Source: Streptomyces ferrugineus (GTDB lineage: Bacteria; Actinomycetota; Actinomycetes; Streptomycetales; Streptomycetaceae). Taken from it: a DNA stretch of 64,000 nucleotides. Numbering within the stretch: the first letter of the stretch is position 1; each line of letters opens with the position of its first letter. The position numbers and the translations under genes were made by a program. The notes beneath the pieces are model-generated. The model ran no database searches, had not been told where the DNA came from, and saw only the letters and a program-made list of their open reading frames with translations. This document shows positions 42,815-51,653 of this stretch, one piece after another. The stretch covers positions 434,001-498,000 of the forward strand of contig NZ_CP063373.1 of assembly GCF_015160855.1 (NCBI RefSeq), given 5' to 3'.

Positions 42815-42837
42815 AGTGCGCCGTGGCGCGAGAGCAA

Positions 42838-43488
42838 CTATACCCAACCTCGCTCCCGCGCGAGCCGCACCGCCGAGTGACGGTTCTCCGCACCGAGTTT
42901 CGAGACGGCCGACGACAGATAGTTCCGCACGGTCCCCTGCGACAGCGCCGCCCGCTCCGCGATCTCCGCGACGGGCGCCCCGTCGGCGGCCAGTTCCAGC
43001 ACCTCGGCCTCCCGCGCGGTCAGCGGCGAGTCCCCGGCGGCGATGGCGTCGGCGGCCAACTCGGGGTCGACGTAACGGTTTCCGGCGTGCACGGTGCGGA
43101 TGATCTCCGCGAGCCGCTGAGCGCTGACGGTCTTCGGGACGAACCCGCGCACACCCGCCTCAAGGGCCCGCTTCAGATGTCCGGGCCGGCCGTGGCTGGT
43201 CACGATCAGCACCTGGCAGCCGGGCAGTTCGGCGCGCAGAGATGTGGCGACCTTCACACCGTCGGCCCCGGGCATCTGAAGATCGAGGACGGCCACATCC
43301 GGCTCGTGCGCCCGGGCCATCGCCAGCGCCTCCGGTCCGGTGGCCGCCTCCGCGACGATCATGAGATCGTCCTCCAGGGAGAGAAGCGTGGCGAGCGCAC
43401 CCCGGATCAGATGCTCGTCGTCAGCGAGCAGCAGCCGCACGGGCCCCGTCGCGCGGTAGCCCATACGGTCGCCCCCAGGCCCGCTCAT
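42838..43488 (-). CDS. NarL/LuxR-family response regulator
   Basis: A 216-aa regulator: receiver domain RLLLADDEHLIRGALATLLS with phospho-acceptor D69 in VAVLDLQMPG, and C-terminal LuxR helix-turn-helix LTAREAEVLELAADGAPVAE and SQGTVRNYLSSAVSKLG. ATG 43488 overlaps the kinase stop (ATGA). It forms a two-component system with the upstream kinase and probably controls the adjacent ABC exporter genes. Confidence 0.93.
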   Translation of the reverse strand: MSGPGGDRMGYRATGPVRLLLADDEHLIRGALATLLSLEDDLMIVAEAATGPEALAMARAHEPDVAVLDLQMPGADGVKVATSLRAELPGCQVLIVTSHGRPGHLKRALEAGVRGFVPKTVSAQRLAEIIRTVHAGNRYVDPELAADAIAAGDSPLTAREAEVLELAADGAPVAEIAERAALSQGTVRNYLSSAVSKLGAENRHSAVRLARERGWV

Positions 43489-44735
43489 ACGACGACCTCC
43501 CGCACACCCGCTCCCGCCTCCGCCTCCGCCTCCGCCTCCGCCAACGGCACCTTCGCCACCAGCCGGTACGCGCCGTCCCCGACCCGCCCGGCGTCCAGCG
43601 TGCCGTCCACCGCGGCCAGCCGCTCCCGCAGACCGGCGAGGCCGGAGCCGCCACCCCCGTCGGAGGCTCCGGCAGCCCCGTCGTTCTCCACCGTCAACAC
43701 CACACGCCCCTCGCTCACCCGCACTCCCACCGCGCACCGCTCGGCATCGCCGTGCCGCAGCACATTGGTGGTCGCCTCCCGCACCACCCAGGCCAGCGCC
43801 GACTGCACCTCGACGGGCAGCCCGGCCGCCTCCCCGGTCACCTCGCACTCGATCCCGGCCGCCGTCAGCACGCCCTGCGCACCGGCGAGTTCGACCTCCA
43901 GATCGGCCTCCCGATACCCCCGTACGACATCCCGCACCTCGCGCTGCGACTCCTGCGCGATCCGCTGCACCTCGATCATCTGCTCCACGGCCTCGGACCG
44001 CCCGCGCCGCGCGAGCTGCACGGCGAGCTCGCTCTTCAACGCGATGACAGCCAGATTCCGCCCCATCACGTCATGCATGTCCCGCCCGAACCGCAGCCGC
44101 TCCTCGGCGACCGCGAGCCGGGCGCGGGTCTCGCGGGCCTCGTCGAGTTCGTAGACCGCGTTCACCAACCAGACCGAGAAGACGCTGCTGGCGGCGATGA
44201 ACGCGCCGCCGAACAGCACCGCCAGCGCACCGAACAGGGCGACCAGGGCAGGCGCACCCAGGGCGAGCGCCACGAGTGCCGAACCCGCGGCGAACCCCCC
44301 GACGGTCGCGCAGACGCGGCGTCGGCTGCGCACACCGAGCACGAGGATGCCCGTCCCGTAGATCACGACGACACCGAAGACCCCGCCCGCCGCGGAGCTG
44401 ACGTCCTCACGGTCGGGGCCGTACTCGGAGACGGCGAGTGCCGCGCAGCCGATCGCCGCGGTGACGGCGCCGAGCGTCCACAGCAGTCCCACGGGCTGTG
44501 CACGCCGGCCGCGCACCCAGTCCAGCGTTCGCGAGACGGCGAGGCAGCAGAGCGCCGCGTGCACGCACACCGTGAGGAACACCCAGCCGCCCGGCTCGAA
44601 TCCGATCGCGGCGGCGACGGACGGCCCGACCAGCAGGACCTCGACGACCGCGAGGGAGTGGAACGACCACCGGATGTACGTCTCGAACTTCGCCGGCGTG
44701 CTCTTGCGCCGCCACCAGCCCCCCACTGCGCGCAT
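43485..44735 (-). CDS. Sensor histidine kinase (HisKA_3 type)
   Basis: A 416-aa membrane kinase. Five or six membrane segments lie in residues 25-190 with little external sequence, as in intramembrane-sensing kinases of the DesK/LiaS type. The phospho-accepting H221 is in RFGRDMHDVMGRNLAV and the ATPase shows VVREATTNVLRHG and GSGLAGLRERLAAVDG. A short EAEAEAEA run precedes the end. It lies next to an ABC-2 exporter, the usual setting for antibiotic or envelope-stress sensing, which is inferred. Confidence 0.92.
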   Translation of the reverse strand: MRAVGGWWRRKSTPAKFETYIRWSFHSLAVVEVLLVGPSVAAAIGFEPGGWVFLTVCVHAALCCLAVSRTLDWVRGRRAQPVGLLWTLGAVTAAIGCAALAVSEYGPDREDVSSAAGGVFGVVVIYGTGILVLGVRSRRRVCATVGGFAAGSALVALALGAPALVALFGALAVLFGGAFIAASSVFSVWLVNAVYELDEARETRARLAVAEERLRFGRDMHDVMGRNLAVIALKSELAVQLARRGRSEAVEQMIEVQRIAQESQREVRDVVRGYREADLEVELAGAQGVLTAAGIECEVTGEAAGLPVEVQSALAWVVREATTNVLRHGDAERCAVGVRVSEGRVVLTVENDGAAGASDGGGGSGLAGLRERLAAVDGTLDAGRVGDGAYRLVAKVPLAEAEAEAEAGAGVREVVV

Positions 44736-44753
44736 GTCCCAGCTCCCCCTACC

Positions 44754-45542
44754 TCAATGCCGCGGTTCCCAGCGGAACCACCGCCGTACAGCAAACACGC
44801 CCAAGGCCGTCCAGGCCAGCGCGGTCATGACAGCCCCCAGGGCCTCGTACGCCGAGAGGTCACCGGTCCAGCCGCCGCGCACCAGCGTGATCACGGGCGA
44901 CAGCGGAAGCAGTTCGAGGATCGACGCCACCCGGTCGGGCAGCAGCTCCAGCGGGACGGCGATACCGGAGCCGATCATCGACACCATCACCAGCGGCAGG
45001 GCGGTGACCTGGGCGTTCTCCACGGTCCGGGTGAAGGCAGAGGTGACGGCGGCCAGGGCCGCGCACATCACCAGGCCCAGCAGCAGGCCGATGACGGCGA
45101 GGTGGAGCGCCTTCGGCGCCGGCAGATCGAGCAGCGCGGTGCAGCCGACGGCCAGGACCAGCGACTGCACCAGGCCCACGGTGACGGCCGGCAGCGCGGC
45201 CCCGGTGAGGATCTCCACGTCCCGCACCTCACCGGTGCGCAGCCGCTTCAGGACCAGTTCCTCGCGCCGTCCGACGAAGACGCTGACGAGTGACGAGTAC
45301 ACGGCGAACAGCAGCGAGAAGCCGACGGCCCCGGGCAGCAGCACCATTCCGACGCTGAGCCCGTTCTCCTCGAGGTCCATGTCCTCGACCACCGACCGCA
45401 CACTGAACGGCAGCACCAGCGGTATGAACACCGCCGCGACGATCATGGCCTTGCTCCGCACGAACAGCGTCAGCTCGGCCCGCCCGAGTGCCGCGACGCG
45501 CCCCATGGGCGTGGTCGTCGTCCTGCTCATGGCCCCGCTCAT
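44754..45542 (-). CDS. ABC-2 type transporter permease
   Basis: A 262-aa membrane subunit with six segments (AMIVAAVFIPLVLPF, GMVLLPGAVGFSLLFAVYSS, LPAVTVGLVQSLVLAVGCTA, LAVIGLLLGLVMCAALAAVT, TALPLVMVSMIGSGIAVPLE, ALGAVMTALAWTALGVFAV). ATG 45542 overlaps the ATPase stop (ATGA). It is the exporter partner of the upstream ATPase. Confidence 0.88.
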   Translation of the reverse strand: MSGAMSRTTTTPMGRVAALGRAELTLFVRSKAMIVAAVFIPLVLPFSVRSVVEDMDLEENGLSVGMVLLPGAVGFSLLFAVYSSLVSVFVGRREELVLKRLRTGEVRDVEILTGAALPAVTVGLVQSLVLAVGCTALLDLPAPKALHLAVIGLLLGLVMCAALAAVTSAFTRTVENAQVTALPLVMVSMIGSGIAVPLELLPDRVASILELLPLSPVITLVRGGWTGDLSAYEALGAVMTALAWTALGVFAVRRWFRWEPRH

Positions 45543-46504
45543 GCCGCGTACTCCTTCGCCGACTTCTGCACCGCGCCGGACGCCTCCCGCGCGATCCCCA
45601 GGAACGCCTCCTCCAGCGAGGCCGACCGCACATCCAGCCGCCGCAGCTCCACCCCGGCCGCCTCGGCCCACACCAGCAGCCCGGTCGCCGCCCGCTGCAG
45701 CGAGCGGGTACGCAGCCGTACGACCCGGCCGTCGACCTCGTGCCCGGTCACGCCCAGCTCGCCGAGCGGCGGCAGGTCGCCCAGGAAGTAGCCCTCGGGC
45801 AGTTCGAAGGTGATCCGCGACGGCTGGGCCGCGGTCACCTCCGCCGGTGTTCCGGCCGCCGCGATCCGCCCCTCGTGCAGGATCGCGAGCCGGTCGGCGA
45901 GCCCCTCGGCCTCCTCCAGGTAGTGCGTGGTCAGCAGCACGGTCGTCCCGGTGTCGCGCAGCTCCCGCACCAACTCCCAGGTGTCCCGGCGCCCTTCGGC
46001 GTCGAGCCCGGTCGTCGGCTCGTCCAGGAACAGCACCTCGGGATCCCCGAGCAGCGCGAGAGCCAGGTCCAGGCGCCGCCGCTCACCCCCGGAGAGCTGT
46101 TTGACCCGTACGTCGGCCTTCCCGCCGAGCCCGACCCGCTCCAGCACCTCCTGCGGGGGCCGCGCCCCGCTCACACACCCCGCCCACATCCGCGCGGTCT
46201 CGGTGACGGTCAGCTCGGAGGGAAAGCCGCCCTCCTGCAGCATCACCCCGGTTCGCGGGCGTACGAGGGCCCGATCGGCGTAGGGGTCGTGCCCGAGTAC
46301 CCGCACCCGCCCCCCGGCGGGCCGGGCGAGCCCTTCCAGCAGCTCGACGGTCGACGTCTTGCCCGCGCCGTTCGTCCCGAGCAGCGCGAAGACCTCCCCG
46401 CGGTCCACGGAGAAGGAGATGCCGCACACCGCCTCGAACCCGCCCCCGTACACACGTCGCAGGTCGGTGACCTCAATCACGTGTTCGTGTTCGTTGATGT
46501 TCAT
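45539..46504 (-). CDS. ABC transporter ATP-binding protein
   Basis: A 321-aa ATPase of drug-exporter type: Walker A GTNGAGKTSTVELL, Q-loop GVMLQEGGF, signature QLSGGERRRLDLAL, Walker B EVLFLDEPTTGLD, switch LLTTHYLEEAE. The C-terminal extension (about 220-321) is typical of the DrrA/CcmA group. First gene of the four-gene unit ATPase-permease-kinase-regulator, all on the minus strand and between two tRNA-Gly genes. Confidence 0.92.
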   Translation of the reverse strand: MNINEHEHVIEVTDLRRVYGGGFEAVCGISFSVDRGEVFALLGTNGAGKTSTVELLEGLARPAGGRVRVLGHDPYADRALVRPRTGVMLQEGGFPSELTVTETARMWAGCVSGARPPQEVLERVGLGGKADVRVKQLSGGERRRLDLALALLGDPEVLFLDEPTTGLDAEGRRDTWELVRELRDTGTTVLLTTHYLEEAEGLADRLAILHEGRIAAAGTPAEVTAAQPSRITFELPEGYFLGDLPPLGELGVTGHEVDGRVVRLRTRSLQRAATGLLVWAEAAGVELRRLDVRSASLEEAFLGIAREASGAVQKSAKEYAA

Positions 46505-46623
46505 GCCTTCAGCGTCCCCGCGACCCGGGCCCGGCAGCAGTGCGCGCTGTCACCACTCCGCATGACAAATGTCAGACGGACGCTCAGTGGGGATGTTCGA
46601 TGGGGACGCTCGAGGGCATGAAA

Positions 46624-46651
46624 AAACCCCGGTCCAGGGGGACCGGGGTTT
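46624..46651. terminator. Terminator between the ABC cassette and tRNA-Gly
   Basis: Perfect 12-bp stem AAACCCCGGTCC / GGACCGGGGTTT with AGGG loop, preceded by an A-run and followed by TCTCT. It lies 8 bp beyond the tRNA 3' end and acts mainly for the tRNA. Confidence 0.85.
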
Positions 46652-46659
46652 CTCTCCAG

Positions 46660-46732
46660 AGCGGACGACGAGGCTCGAACTCGCGACCTCAACCTTGGCA
46701 AGGTTGCGCTCTACCAACTGAGCTACGTCCGC
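46660..46732 (-). tRNA. tRNA-Gly (anticodon GCC), copy 2
   Basis: Identical to the tRNA at 42742-42814, including the normal GG in the D-loop and GTTCGAGCC in the T-loop. No encoded CCA. Confidence 0.95.
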
Positions 46733-46812
46733 ATTGCCCCCGACCGGCTCTCACCGATCGGTGCGAGCACCAGCCTACCTGATCCACAAGAGTGGTCCGT
46801 ACGGCGGTGCAG

Positions 46813-46884
46813 AGCGGGTGACAGGAATTGCACACTGCGCCTTCCCCCTGGAAGGGGGATGTTCTGCTACTGAACTACACCCGC
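46813..46884 (-). tRNA. tRNA-Gly (anticodon UCC) with atypical D and T loops
   Basis: Acceptor GCGGGTG/CACCCGC, D-stem GTTC/GAAC, anticodon stem TCCCC/GGGGA with loop CTTCCAG. The D-loop is AGTAGCA, so G18 is replaced by A. The T-loop is TGCAATT, so T55 is replaced by G, and the T-stem pairs only with a bulged base (CAGTG/CCTGT). The G18-psi55 contact of normal tRNAs cannot form. Similar changes mark staphylococcal tRNA-Gly species used for cell-wall synthesis rather than translation. Confidence 0.85.
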
Positions 46885-47008
46885 AAGTACTCCGTGGGCC
46901 GGGCCTGTCGGCCTTGCCCCTCGGCGTGCTCCAGACTCTAGCTGATCAGGAGGGGTACAGCGCAAGTCGGTTCTCCCGAGGGGCGGATGACCGCTCGTCG
47001 GCCGGGCT

Positions 47009-47326
47009 TCACCGTGCCGAGGCGAACGCCTCGTAGACCTTCTTGGGGATGCGGCCGCGGGCCGGCACCTCCATCTTGTTGGCCTGCGCCCAGGCCCGGA
47101 CGGCCGCCGGGTCAGGGGCTACCTCGGTCTGCTTGTACGCCTTGCCTGACTTCGACCGCTTGCGGCCGGCTTCCACGTAGGGTGCGAGTACCTTACGCAG
47201 CTTCTTGGCATTGGTTTCATTCAGGTCGATCTCGTACGACTTGCCGTCGAGTCCGAAGGCGATCGTTTCCGCCGCTTCTGAGCCGTCGATGTCGTCAAAG
47301 AGAGTGACCACGACCTTCTGCGCCAC
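47009..47326 (-). CDS. Lsr2-family nucleoid protein (LsrL-like paralogue)
   Basis: A 105-aa xenogeneic silencer of the Lsr2 family. The N-terminal dimerisation half reads VVVTLFDDIDGSEAAETIAF and GLDGKSYEIDLNETNAKKLR. The C-terminal DNA-binding half ends RAWAQANKMEVPARGRIPKK with the AT-hook-like RGR. GTG 47326 follows AGGGA; the longer frame to 47428 is rejected. The position next to purSQL is that of the second Lsr2 paralogue in Streptomyces. It binds AT-rich DNA and may silence horizontally gained genes such as the AICE cargo. Confidence 0.92.
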   Translation of the reverse strand: MAQKVVVTLFDDIDGSEAAETIAFGLDGKSYEIDLNETNAKKLRKVLAPYVEAGRKRSKSGKAYKQTEVAPDPAAVRAWAQANKMEVPARGRIPKKVYEAFASAR

Positions 47327-47525
47327 GAATATCGGTCCCTTCGTGCGGCACGCTGACAATTCATTTGTACAGTGCCTGGCAATGTAATGTGAAGCTCGAC
47401 TAAATCCTCCCGCGTGTCCAGAGCGCAATAGGTTTCAGGTGTCGATCCGGGATCTTTTCTGGAACTTTTCATCGACAGGTGCGCTCCCGCCGCCCCGTGA
47501 CAGCCATCACGTAGATTCCTACAAG

Positions 47526-47558
47526 TTGACGCGCGTAGAAATTTTGTGCGGGTAGTCT
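47526..47558 (+). promoter_or_regulatory. Candidate purSQL promoter
   Basis: TTGACG (47526-47531) and TAGTCT (47553-47558) lie in an AT-richer stretch upstream of purS. The spacing (21 bp) is longer than ideal, so the -10 may be shifted two bases left. Confidence 0.35.
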
Positions 47559-47605
47559 GAAACCACTGCAGGAACCTGCTCAGCACCACACCACCGGGAG
47601 TGCAC

Positions 47606-47869
47606 GTGGCACGCGTCGTAGTCGACGTCATGCTCAAGCCGGAGATCCTCGACCCCCAGGGCCAGGCGGTGCAGCGCGCACTGCCGCGGCTGGGATTCGA
47701 GGGCATCTCCGACGTACGTCAGGGAAAGCGTTTCGAACTGGAAGTTGACGGGCCGGTCGACGACGCCGCGCTCGCCCGCATCCACGATCTTGCGGAATCC
47801 TTCCTCGCCAACACCGTGATCGAGGACTTCACCGTCAAGGTGGAGGAAGTTGCGGAGGCGGCGAAGTGA
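47606..47869 (+). CDS. purS: FGAM synthase subunit PurS
   Basis: An 87-aa subunit that bridges PurQ and PurL in the multi-subunit formylglycinamidine ribonucleotide synthase. Sequence [40 protein letters not shown] and [11 protein letters not shown] is typical. GTG 47606 is preferred over GTG 47600 because the ribosome site CGGGAG ends at 47600. Its stop overlaps the purQ start (GTGA). Confidence 0.95.
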   Translation: MARVVVDVMLKPEILDPQGQAVQRALPRLGFEGISDVRQGKRFELEVDGPVDDAALARIHDLAESFLANTVIEDFTVKVEEVAEAAK

Positions 47870-48546
47870 CCGCTCGTATTGGCGTCGTCACTTTCCCGGG
47901 AAGTCTCGACGACCGGGACACCCAGCGCGCGATCCGCCTCGCGGGCGCCGAACCGGTCGCCCTGTGGCACAAGGACAAGAACCTCCACCAGGTCGACGCG
48001 GTCGTCCTGCCCGGCGGTTTCTCCTACGGCGACTATCTGCGGGCCGGCGCCATCTCCCGCTTCTCGCCGGTGATGGAGACCGTCATCGAGCAGGCGAAGG
48101 CCGGACTGCCGGTCCTCGGCATCTGCAACGGCTTCCAGATCCTCACCGAGGCCCACCTCCTCCCGGGCGGGATGCTCGGCAACGACCACCTGCACTTCAT
48201 CTGCCGCGACCAGAAGCTGCGGGTGGAGAACGCGCAGACCTCCTGGACCAGCGACTACAGCGCCGGCCAGGAGATCCACATCCCGCTGAAGAACATGGAC
48301 GGCCGCTACGTCGCCGACCAGTACACCCTCGACAAGCTCGAGGCCGAGGGCCGGGTCGCCTTCCGCTACCTGGACTTCAACCCCAACGGCTCGCTCAACG
48401 ACATCGCCGGCATCACCAACGAGGCCGGCAACGTCGTAGGCCTGATGCCGCACCCGGAGCACGCCGTCGAGCCCCTCATCGGGTCGGGCCGCACCGACGG
48501 CCTCCCCTTCTTCACCTCGATCCTCAAGAAGCTGGTCAACGCATGA
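47866..48546 (+). CDS. purQ: FGAM synthase glutaminase subunit PurQ
   Basis: Class I glutamine amidotransferase (226 aa) that supplies ammonia to PurL. It has [40 protein letters not shown], the nucleophile Cys in [11 protein letters not shown] and the His-x-Glu pair in [13 protein letters not shown] start overlaps purS, and the stop overlaps purL ATG (ATGA), so PurS, PurQ and PurL are coupled. Confidence 0.96.
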   Translation: MTARIGVVTFPGSLDDRDTQRAIRLAGAEPVALWHKDKNLHQVDAVVLPGGFSYGDYLRAGAISRFSPVMETVIEQAKAGLPVLGICNGFQILTEAHLLPGGMLGNDHLHFICRDQKLRVENAQTSWTSDYSAGQEIHIPLKNMDGRYVADQYTLDKLEAEGRVAFRYLDFNPNGSLNDIAGITNEAGNVVGLMPHPEHAVEPLIGSGRTDGLPFFTSILKKLVNA

Positions 48547-50801
48547 GCCGGACGCCTCTGGACACGGTCGAGCACGCGACCGAGACCCCCGACGTCGAGC
48601 TGCCCTGGGCCGAACTCGGCCTGAAGAAGGACGAGTACGAGCGGATCGTGGAGATCCTCGGCCGCCGCCCGACCGGCGCCGAGCTCGCCATGTACTCCGT
48701 GATGTGGTCCGAGCACTGCTCGTACAAGTCCTCCAAGGTCCACCTGCGCCAGTTCGGCGAGAAGGCCCCGCAGAGCGACGCGCTCCTCGTCGGCATCGGC
48801 GAGAACGCGGGCGTGGTGGACGTCGGCCAGGGCTACGCGGTCACCTTCAAGGTCGAGTCGCACAACCACCCCTCCTACGTCGAGCCCTACCAGGGCGCGG
48901 CCACGGGCGTCGGCGGCATCGTGCGCGACATCATCGCGATGGGCGCCCGCCCGGTCGCCGTGGTCGACCCGCTCCGCTTCGGCGCGGCGGACCACCCGGA
49001 CACCAAGCGCGTCCTCCCGGGCGTCGTCGCCGGCATCGGCGGCTACGGCAACTGCCTGGGCCTGCCCAACATCGGCGGCGAGGTCGTCTTCGACTCCTGC
49101 TACCAGGGCAATCCGCTGGTCAACGCCGGTGCCATCGGCGTCATGCGGCACGAGGACATCCACCTCGCGAAGGCCTCCGGCGCGGGCAACAAGGTCATCC
49201 TGTACGGGGCCCGCACGGGCGGCGACGGCATCGGCGGCGCGTCCATCCTGGCCTCCGAGACCTTCGACGACGCCAAGCCCTCCAAGCGCCCCGCCGTCCA
49301 GGTGGGCGACCCCTTCCAGGAGAAGCTGCTCATCGAGTGCACCCTGGAGGCGTTCAAGGAGAAGCTGGTCGTCGGCATCCAGGACCTCGGTGCCGCCGGC
49401 CTGTCCTGCGCGACCTCCGAGCTGGCCTCCAACGGCTCCGGCGGCATGCGCGTGACCCTGGACGACGTACCGCTGCGCGACTCGACGCTCTCCCCCGAGG
49501 AGATCCTCATGAGCGAGTCGCAGGAGAGGATGTGCGCGGTCGTCGAGCCTGACAAGGTCGACCGCTTCCTGGAGATCTGCGAGAAGTGGGACGTCATCGC
49601 CACGGTCATCGGTGAGGTCACCGACGGCGACCGCCTCGAGATCTACTGGCACGGCGGCAAGATCGTCGACGTCGACCCGCGCACGGTGGCCCACGAGGGC
49701 CCGGTCTACGAGCGGCCGTACGCCCGCCCGTCCTGGCAGGACGAGCTCCAGGCCGACGATGCGAACAAGCTGCCGCGCCCGCAGACGTCCGACGAGCTGA
49801 AGGACCAGGTCCTGAAGCTGGTGGCGTCCCCGAACCAGGCCTCCAAGAAGTGGGTCACCTCCCAGTACGACCACTTCGTGCAGGGCAACACCGTCCTCGC
49901 CCAGCCCGAGGACTCCGGCATGATCCGCATCGACGAGGAGACCGGCCTCGGCGTCGCCATCGCGACGGACGGCAACGGCCGCTACGCCAAGCTGGACCCG
50001 TACCACGGCGCCCAGTTGGCCCTCGCCGAGGCCTACCGCAACGTCGCCACCACCGGGGCGAAGCCGCTCGCGGTGTCGGACTGCCTGAACTTCGGCTCGC
50101 CCGAAGACCCGGCCGTCATGTGGCAGTTCGCGGAGGCCGTGCGCGGACTGGCCGACGCCTGCCAGCAGTTGGGCACCCCGGTCACCGGCGGCAATGTCTC
50201 CCTCTACAACCAGACGGGCGAGGCGGCGATCCACCCCACCCCGGTCGTGGCCGTCCTCGGCGTCATCGACGACGTGGCCCGCCGCACCCCGGTCGCCTTC
50301 CAGGAGGAGGGCCAGCTGCTGTACCTCCTCGGCGACACGCGTGAGGAGTTCAGCGGCTCGGCCTGGTCCCAGGTGATCCACGACCACCTCGGCGGCCTGC
50401 CCCCGCAGGTGGACCTGGAGCGCGAGCGCCTCCTCGCGGAGATCCTGATCTCGGCCTCCCGCGACGGCATGATCGACTCCGCGCACGACCTGTCCGACGG
50501 CGGCCTGATCCAGGCGGTCGTCGAGTCGGCCCTGCTCGGCGGCAAGGGCGCCCGCCTGATCGTCCCGGACGGCCTGGACGCCTTCACCCTCCTGTTCTCG
50601 GAGTCGGCGGGCCGCGCGATCGTGGCCGTCCCGCGCTCCGAGGAGGTCCGCTTCAACGACATGTGCGGCGCCCGTGGCCTCCCGGCCACCCGCATCGGAG
50701 TCGTGGACGGCGACTCGGTCGAGCTTCAGGGCGAGTTCGCACTGCCCCTGGCGGAACTGCGCGAGCTGCACGAGGCGACGATCCCGGCGCTACTGGCCTG
50801 A
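48543..50801 (+). CDS. purL: FGAM synthase catalytic subunit PurL
   Basis: A 752-aa ATP-dependent synthetase of the small (three-subunit) type. It contains [80 protein letters not shown], and in the second half [13 protein letters not shown] and [19 protein letters not shown]. Start ATG 48543 overlaps purQ. A strong terminator follows. Confidence 0.96.
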   Translation: MSRTPLDTVEHATETPDVELPWAELGLKKDEYERIVEILGRRPTGAELAMYSVMWSEHCSYKSSKVHLRQFGEKAPQSDALLVGIGENAGVVDVGQGYAVTFKVESHNHPSYVEPYQGAATGVGGIVRDIIAMGARPVAVVDPLRFGAADHPDTKRVLPGVVAGIGGYGNCLGLPNIGGEVVFDSCYQGNPLVNAGAIGVMRHEDIHLAKASGAGNKVILYGARTGGDGIGGASILASETFDDAKPSKRPAVQVGDPFQEKLLIECTLEAFKEKLVVGIQDLGAAGLSCATSELASNGSGGMRVTLDDVPLRDSTLSPEEILMSESQERMCAVVEPDKVDRFLEICEKWDVIATVIGEVTDGDRLEIYWHGGKIVDVDPRTVAHEGPVYERPYARPSWQDELQADDANKLPRPQTSDELKDQVLKLVASPNQASKKWVTSQYDHFVQGNTVLAQPEDSGMIRIDEETGLGVAIATDGNGRYAKLDPYHGAQLALAEAYRNVATTGAKPLAVSDCLNFGSPEDPAVMWQFAEAVRGLADACQQLGTPVTGGNVSLYNQTGEAAIHPTPVVAVLGVIDDVARRTPVAFQEEGQLLYLLGDTREEFSGSAWSQVIHDHLGGLPPQVDLERERLLAEILISASRDGMIDSAHDLSDGGLIQAVVESALLGGKGARLIVPDGLDAFTLLFSESAGRAIVAVPRSEEVRFNDMCGARGLPATRIGVVDGDSVELQGEFALPLAELRELHEATIPALLA

Positions 50802-50805
50802 CCCC

Positions 50806-50837
50806 GAGGGCTCCCGCTCACCCGAGCGGGAGCCCTC
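50806..50837 (+). terminator. purSQL terminator
   Basis: Perfect 14-bp stem GAGGGCTCCCGCTC / GAGCGGGAGCCCTC with a 4-nt loop, 4 bp after the purL stop. Confidence 0.88.
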
Positions 50838-50849
50838 CCCGTTGCGTGC

Positions 50850-50861
50850 AATTACGTAGTT
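50850..50861. promoter_or_regulatory. Palindromic site before the HTH gene
   Basis: AATTACGTAGTT is a near-perfect palindrome (one mismatch pair) 17 bp before the GTG of the winged-helix gene. A candidate autoregulatory operator. Confidence 0.35.
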
Positions 50862-50877
50862 CCGCAAAATCAAGGCC

Positions 50878-51378
50878 GTGAGCCTCGAACAACGCGTTGC
50901 CGACCTGGAGCGACGGCTGGCAGCGCTGGAGAGCGCCCAGCACACCGCCCCCCGCCTGAGCGAGGGCGACTTCTGGGCCCTGCAAGGGTTCAAGGACCAG
51001 CTGGCCGAGCTGGGAGCGACCGACGGAGGCGTCCTGTTCACCGGCACGGTACGGCTGCCGACCGGAGAGCGCTACGACTGGCAGCACGGCACCCTGACCG
51101 AGGGCCTGCTGGGCGACGACTGGACCGAGTCCGCCGAGTCATTCGCCGCGCTCGGCCACCCGGTCCGCCTGCGACTGCTCCGCGAGATCCTGGGCGGCCG
51201 ACGCACCGCGGCCGAACTGGCCGACCTGGACGAGATCGGCACCACGGGCCAGATCTACCACCACCTACGCCAACTGACCGGCGCAGGCTGGCTGCACACC
51301 ACCGGCCGGGGCCGCTACGAGGTCCCACCCGGCAGGGTCGTACCCCTACTGGTGGCACTGTCGACGGCACGGCCGTAG
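50878..51378 (+). CDS. ArsR-like winged-helix regulator with coiled-coil N-terminus
   Basis: A 166-aa protein. Residues 1-20 (SLEQRVADLERRLAALESAQ) form a coiled coil. A middle region FKDQLAELGATDGGVLFTGT, RLPTGERYDWQHG precedes a winged helix with LGHPVRLRLLREILGGRRTA and GQIYHHLRQLTGAGWLHTTG. It ends at LLVALSTARP. Start is GTG 50878. No metal site. Targets unknown; a palindrome upstream suggests autoregulation. Confidence 0.8.
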   Translation: MSLEQRVADLERRLAALESAQHTAPRLSEGDFWALQGFKDQLAELGATDGGVLFTGTVRLPTGERYDWQHGTLTEGLLGDDWTESAESFAALGHPVRLRLLREILGGRRTAAELADLDEIGTTGQIYHHLRQLTGAGWLHTTGRGRYEVPPGRVVPLLVALSTARP

Positions 51379-51653
51379 GAACGCACCCGCAGCCGCGTAC
51401 GGCGGGAAGGGGACGTGGCGGGGGGTGTCCGCCCGCAGTGGCCGGCGTCAAGAAACGCTCAGCACCCTGCCCGACTCCAGCCGCCGGTCCGAGGACGGAC
51501 ACCCCCCCCACGGCCCCGACCCACCCCACCACCGCAGGCGCTACGCGCACCCCCACACACCCCGCACAGGCGCCGCAGGCATCAACGCGAACCCCCACCC
51601 ACCGCCGTTGGCACCCACGCACCCCCACCGACCACCCGCATAGGCTGCAGCCC
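51379..51653. other. C-rich spacer before the MDMPI-like gene
   Basis: No supported ORF. From about 51500 to 51650 the plus strand is strongly C-rich with many CCCC/CCACC runs and few G, so the minus strand has repeated G-tracts. Confidence 0.5.

Noticed and set aside
48366..50771. Minus-strand 801-aa ORF opposite purL
   Set aside because: Shadow of purL; no ribosome site or recognisable domain.
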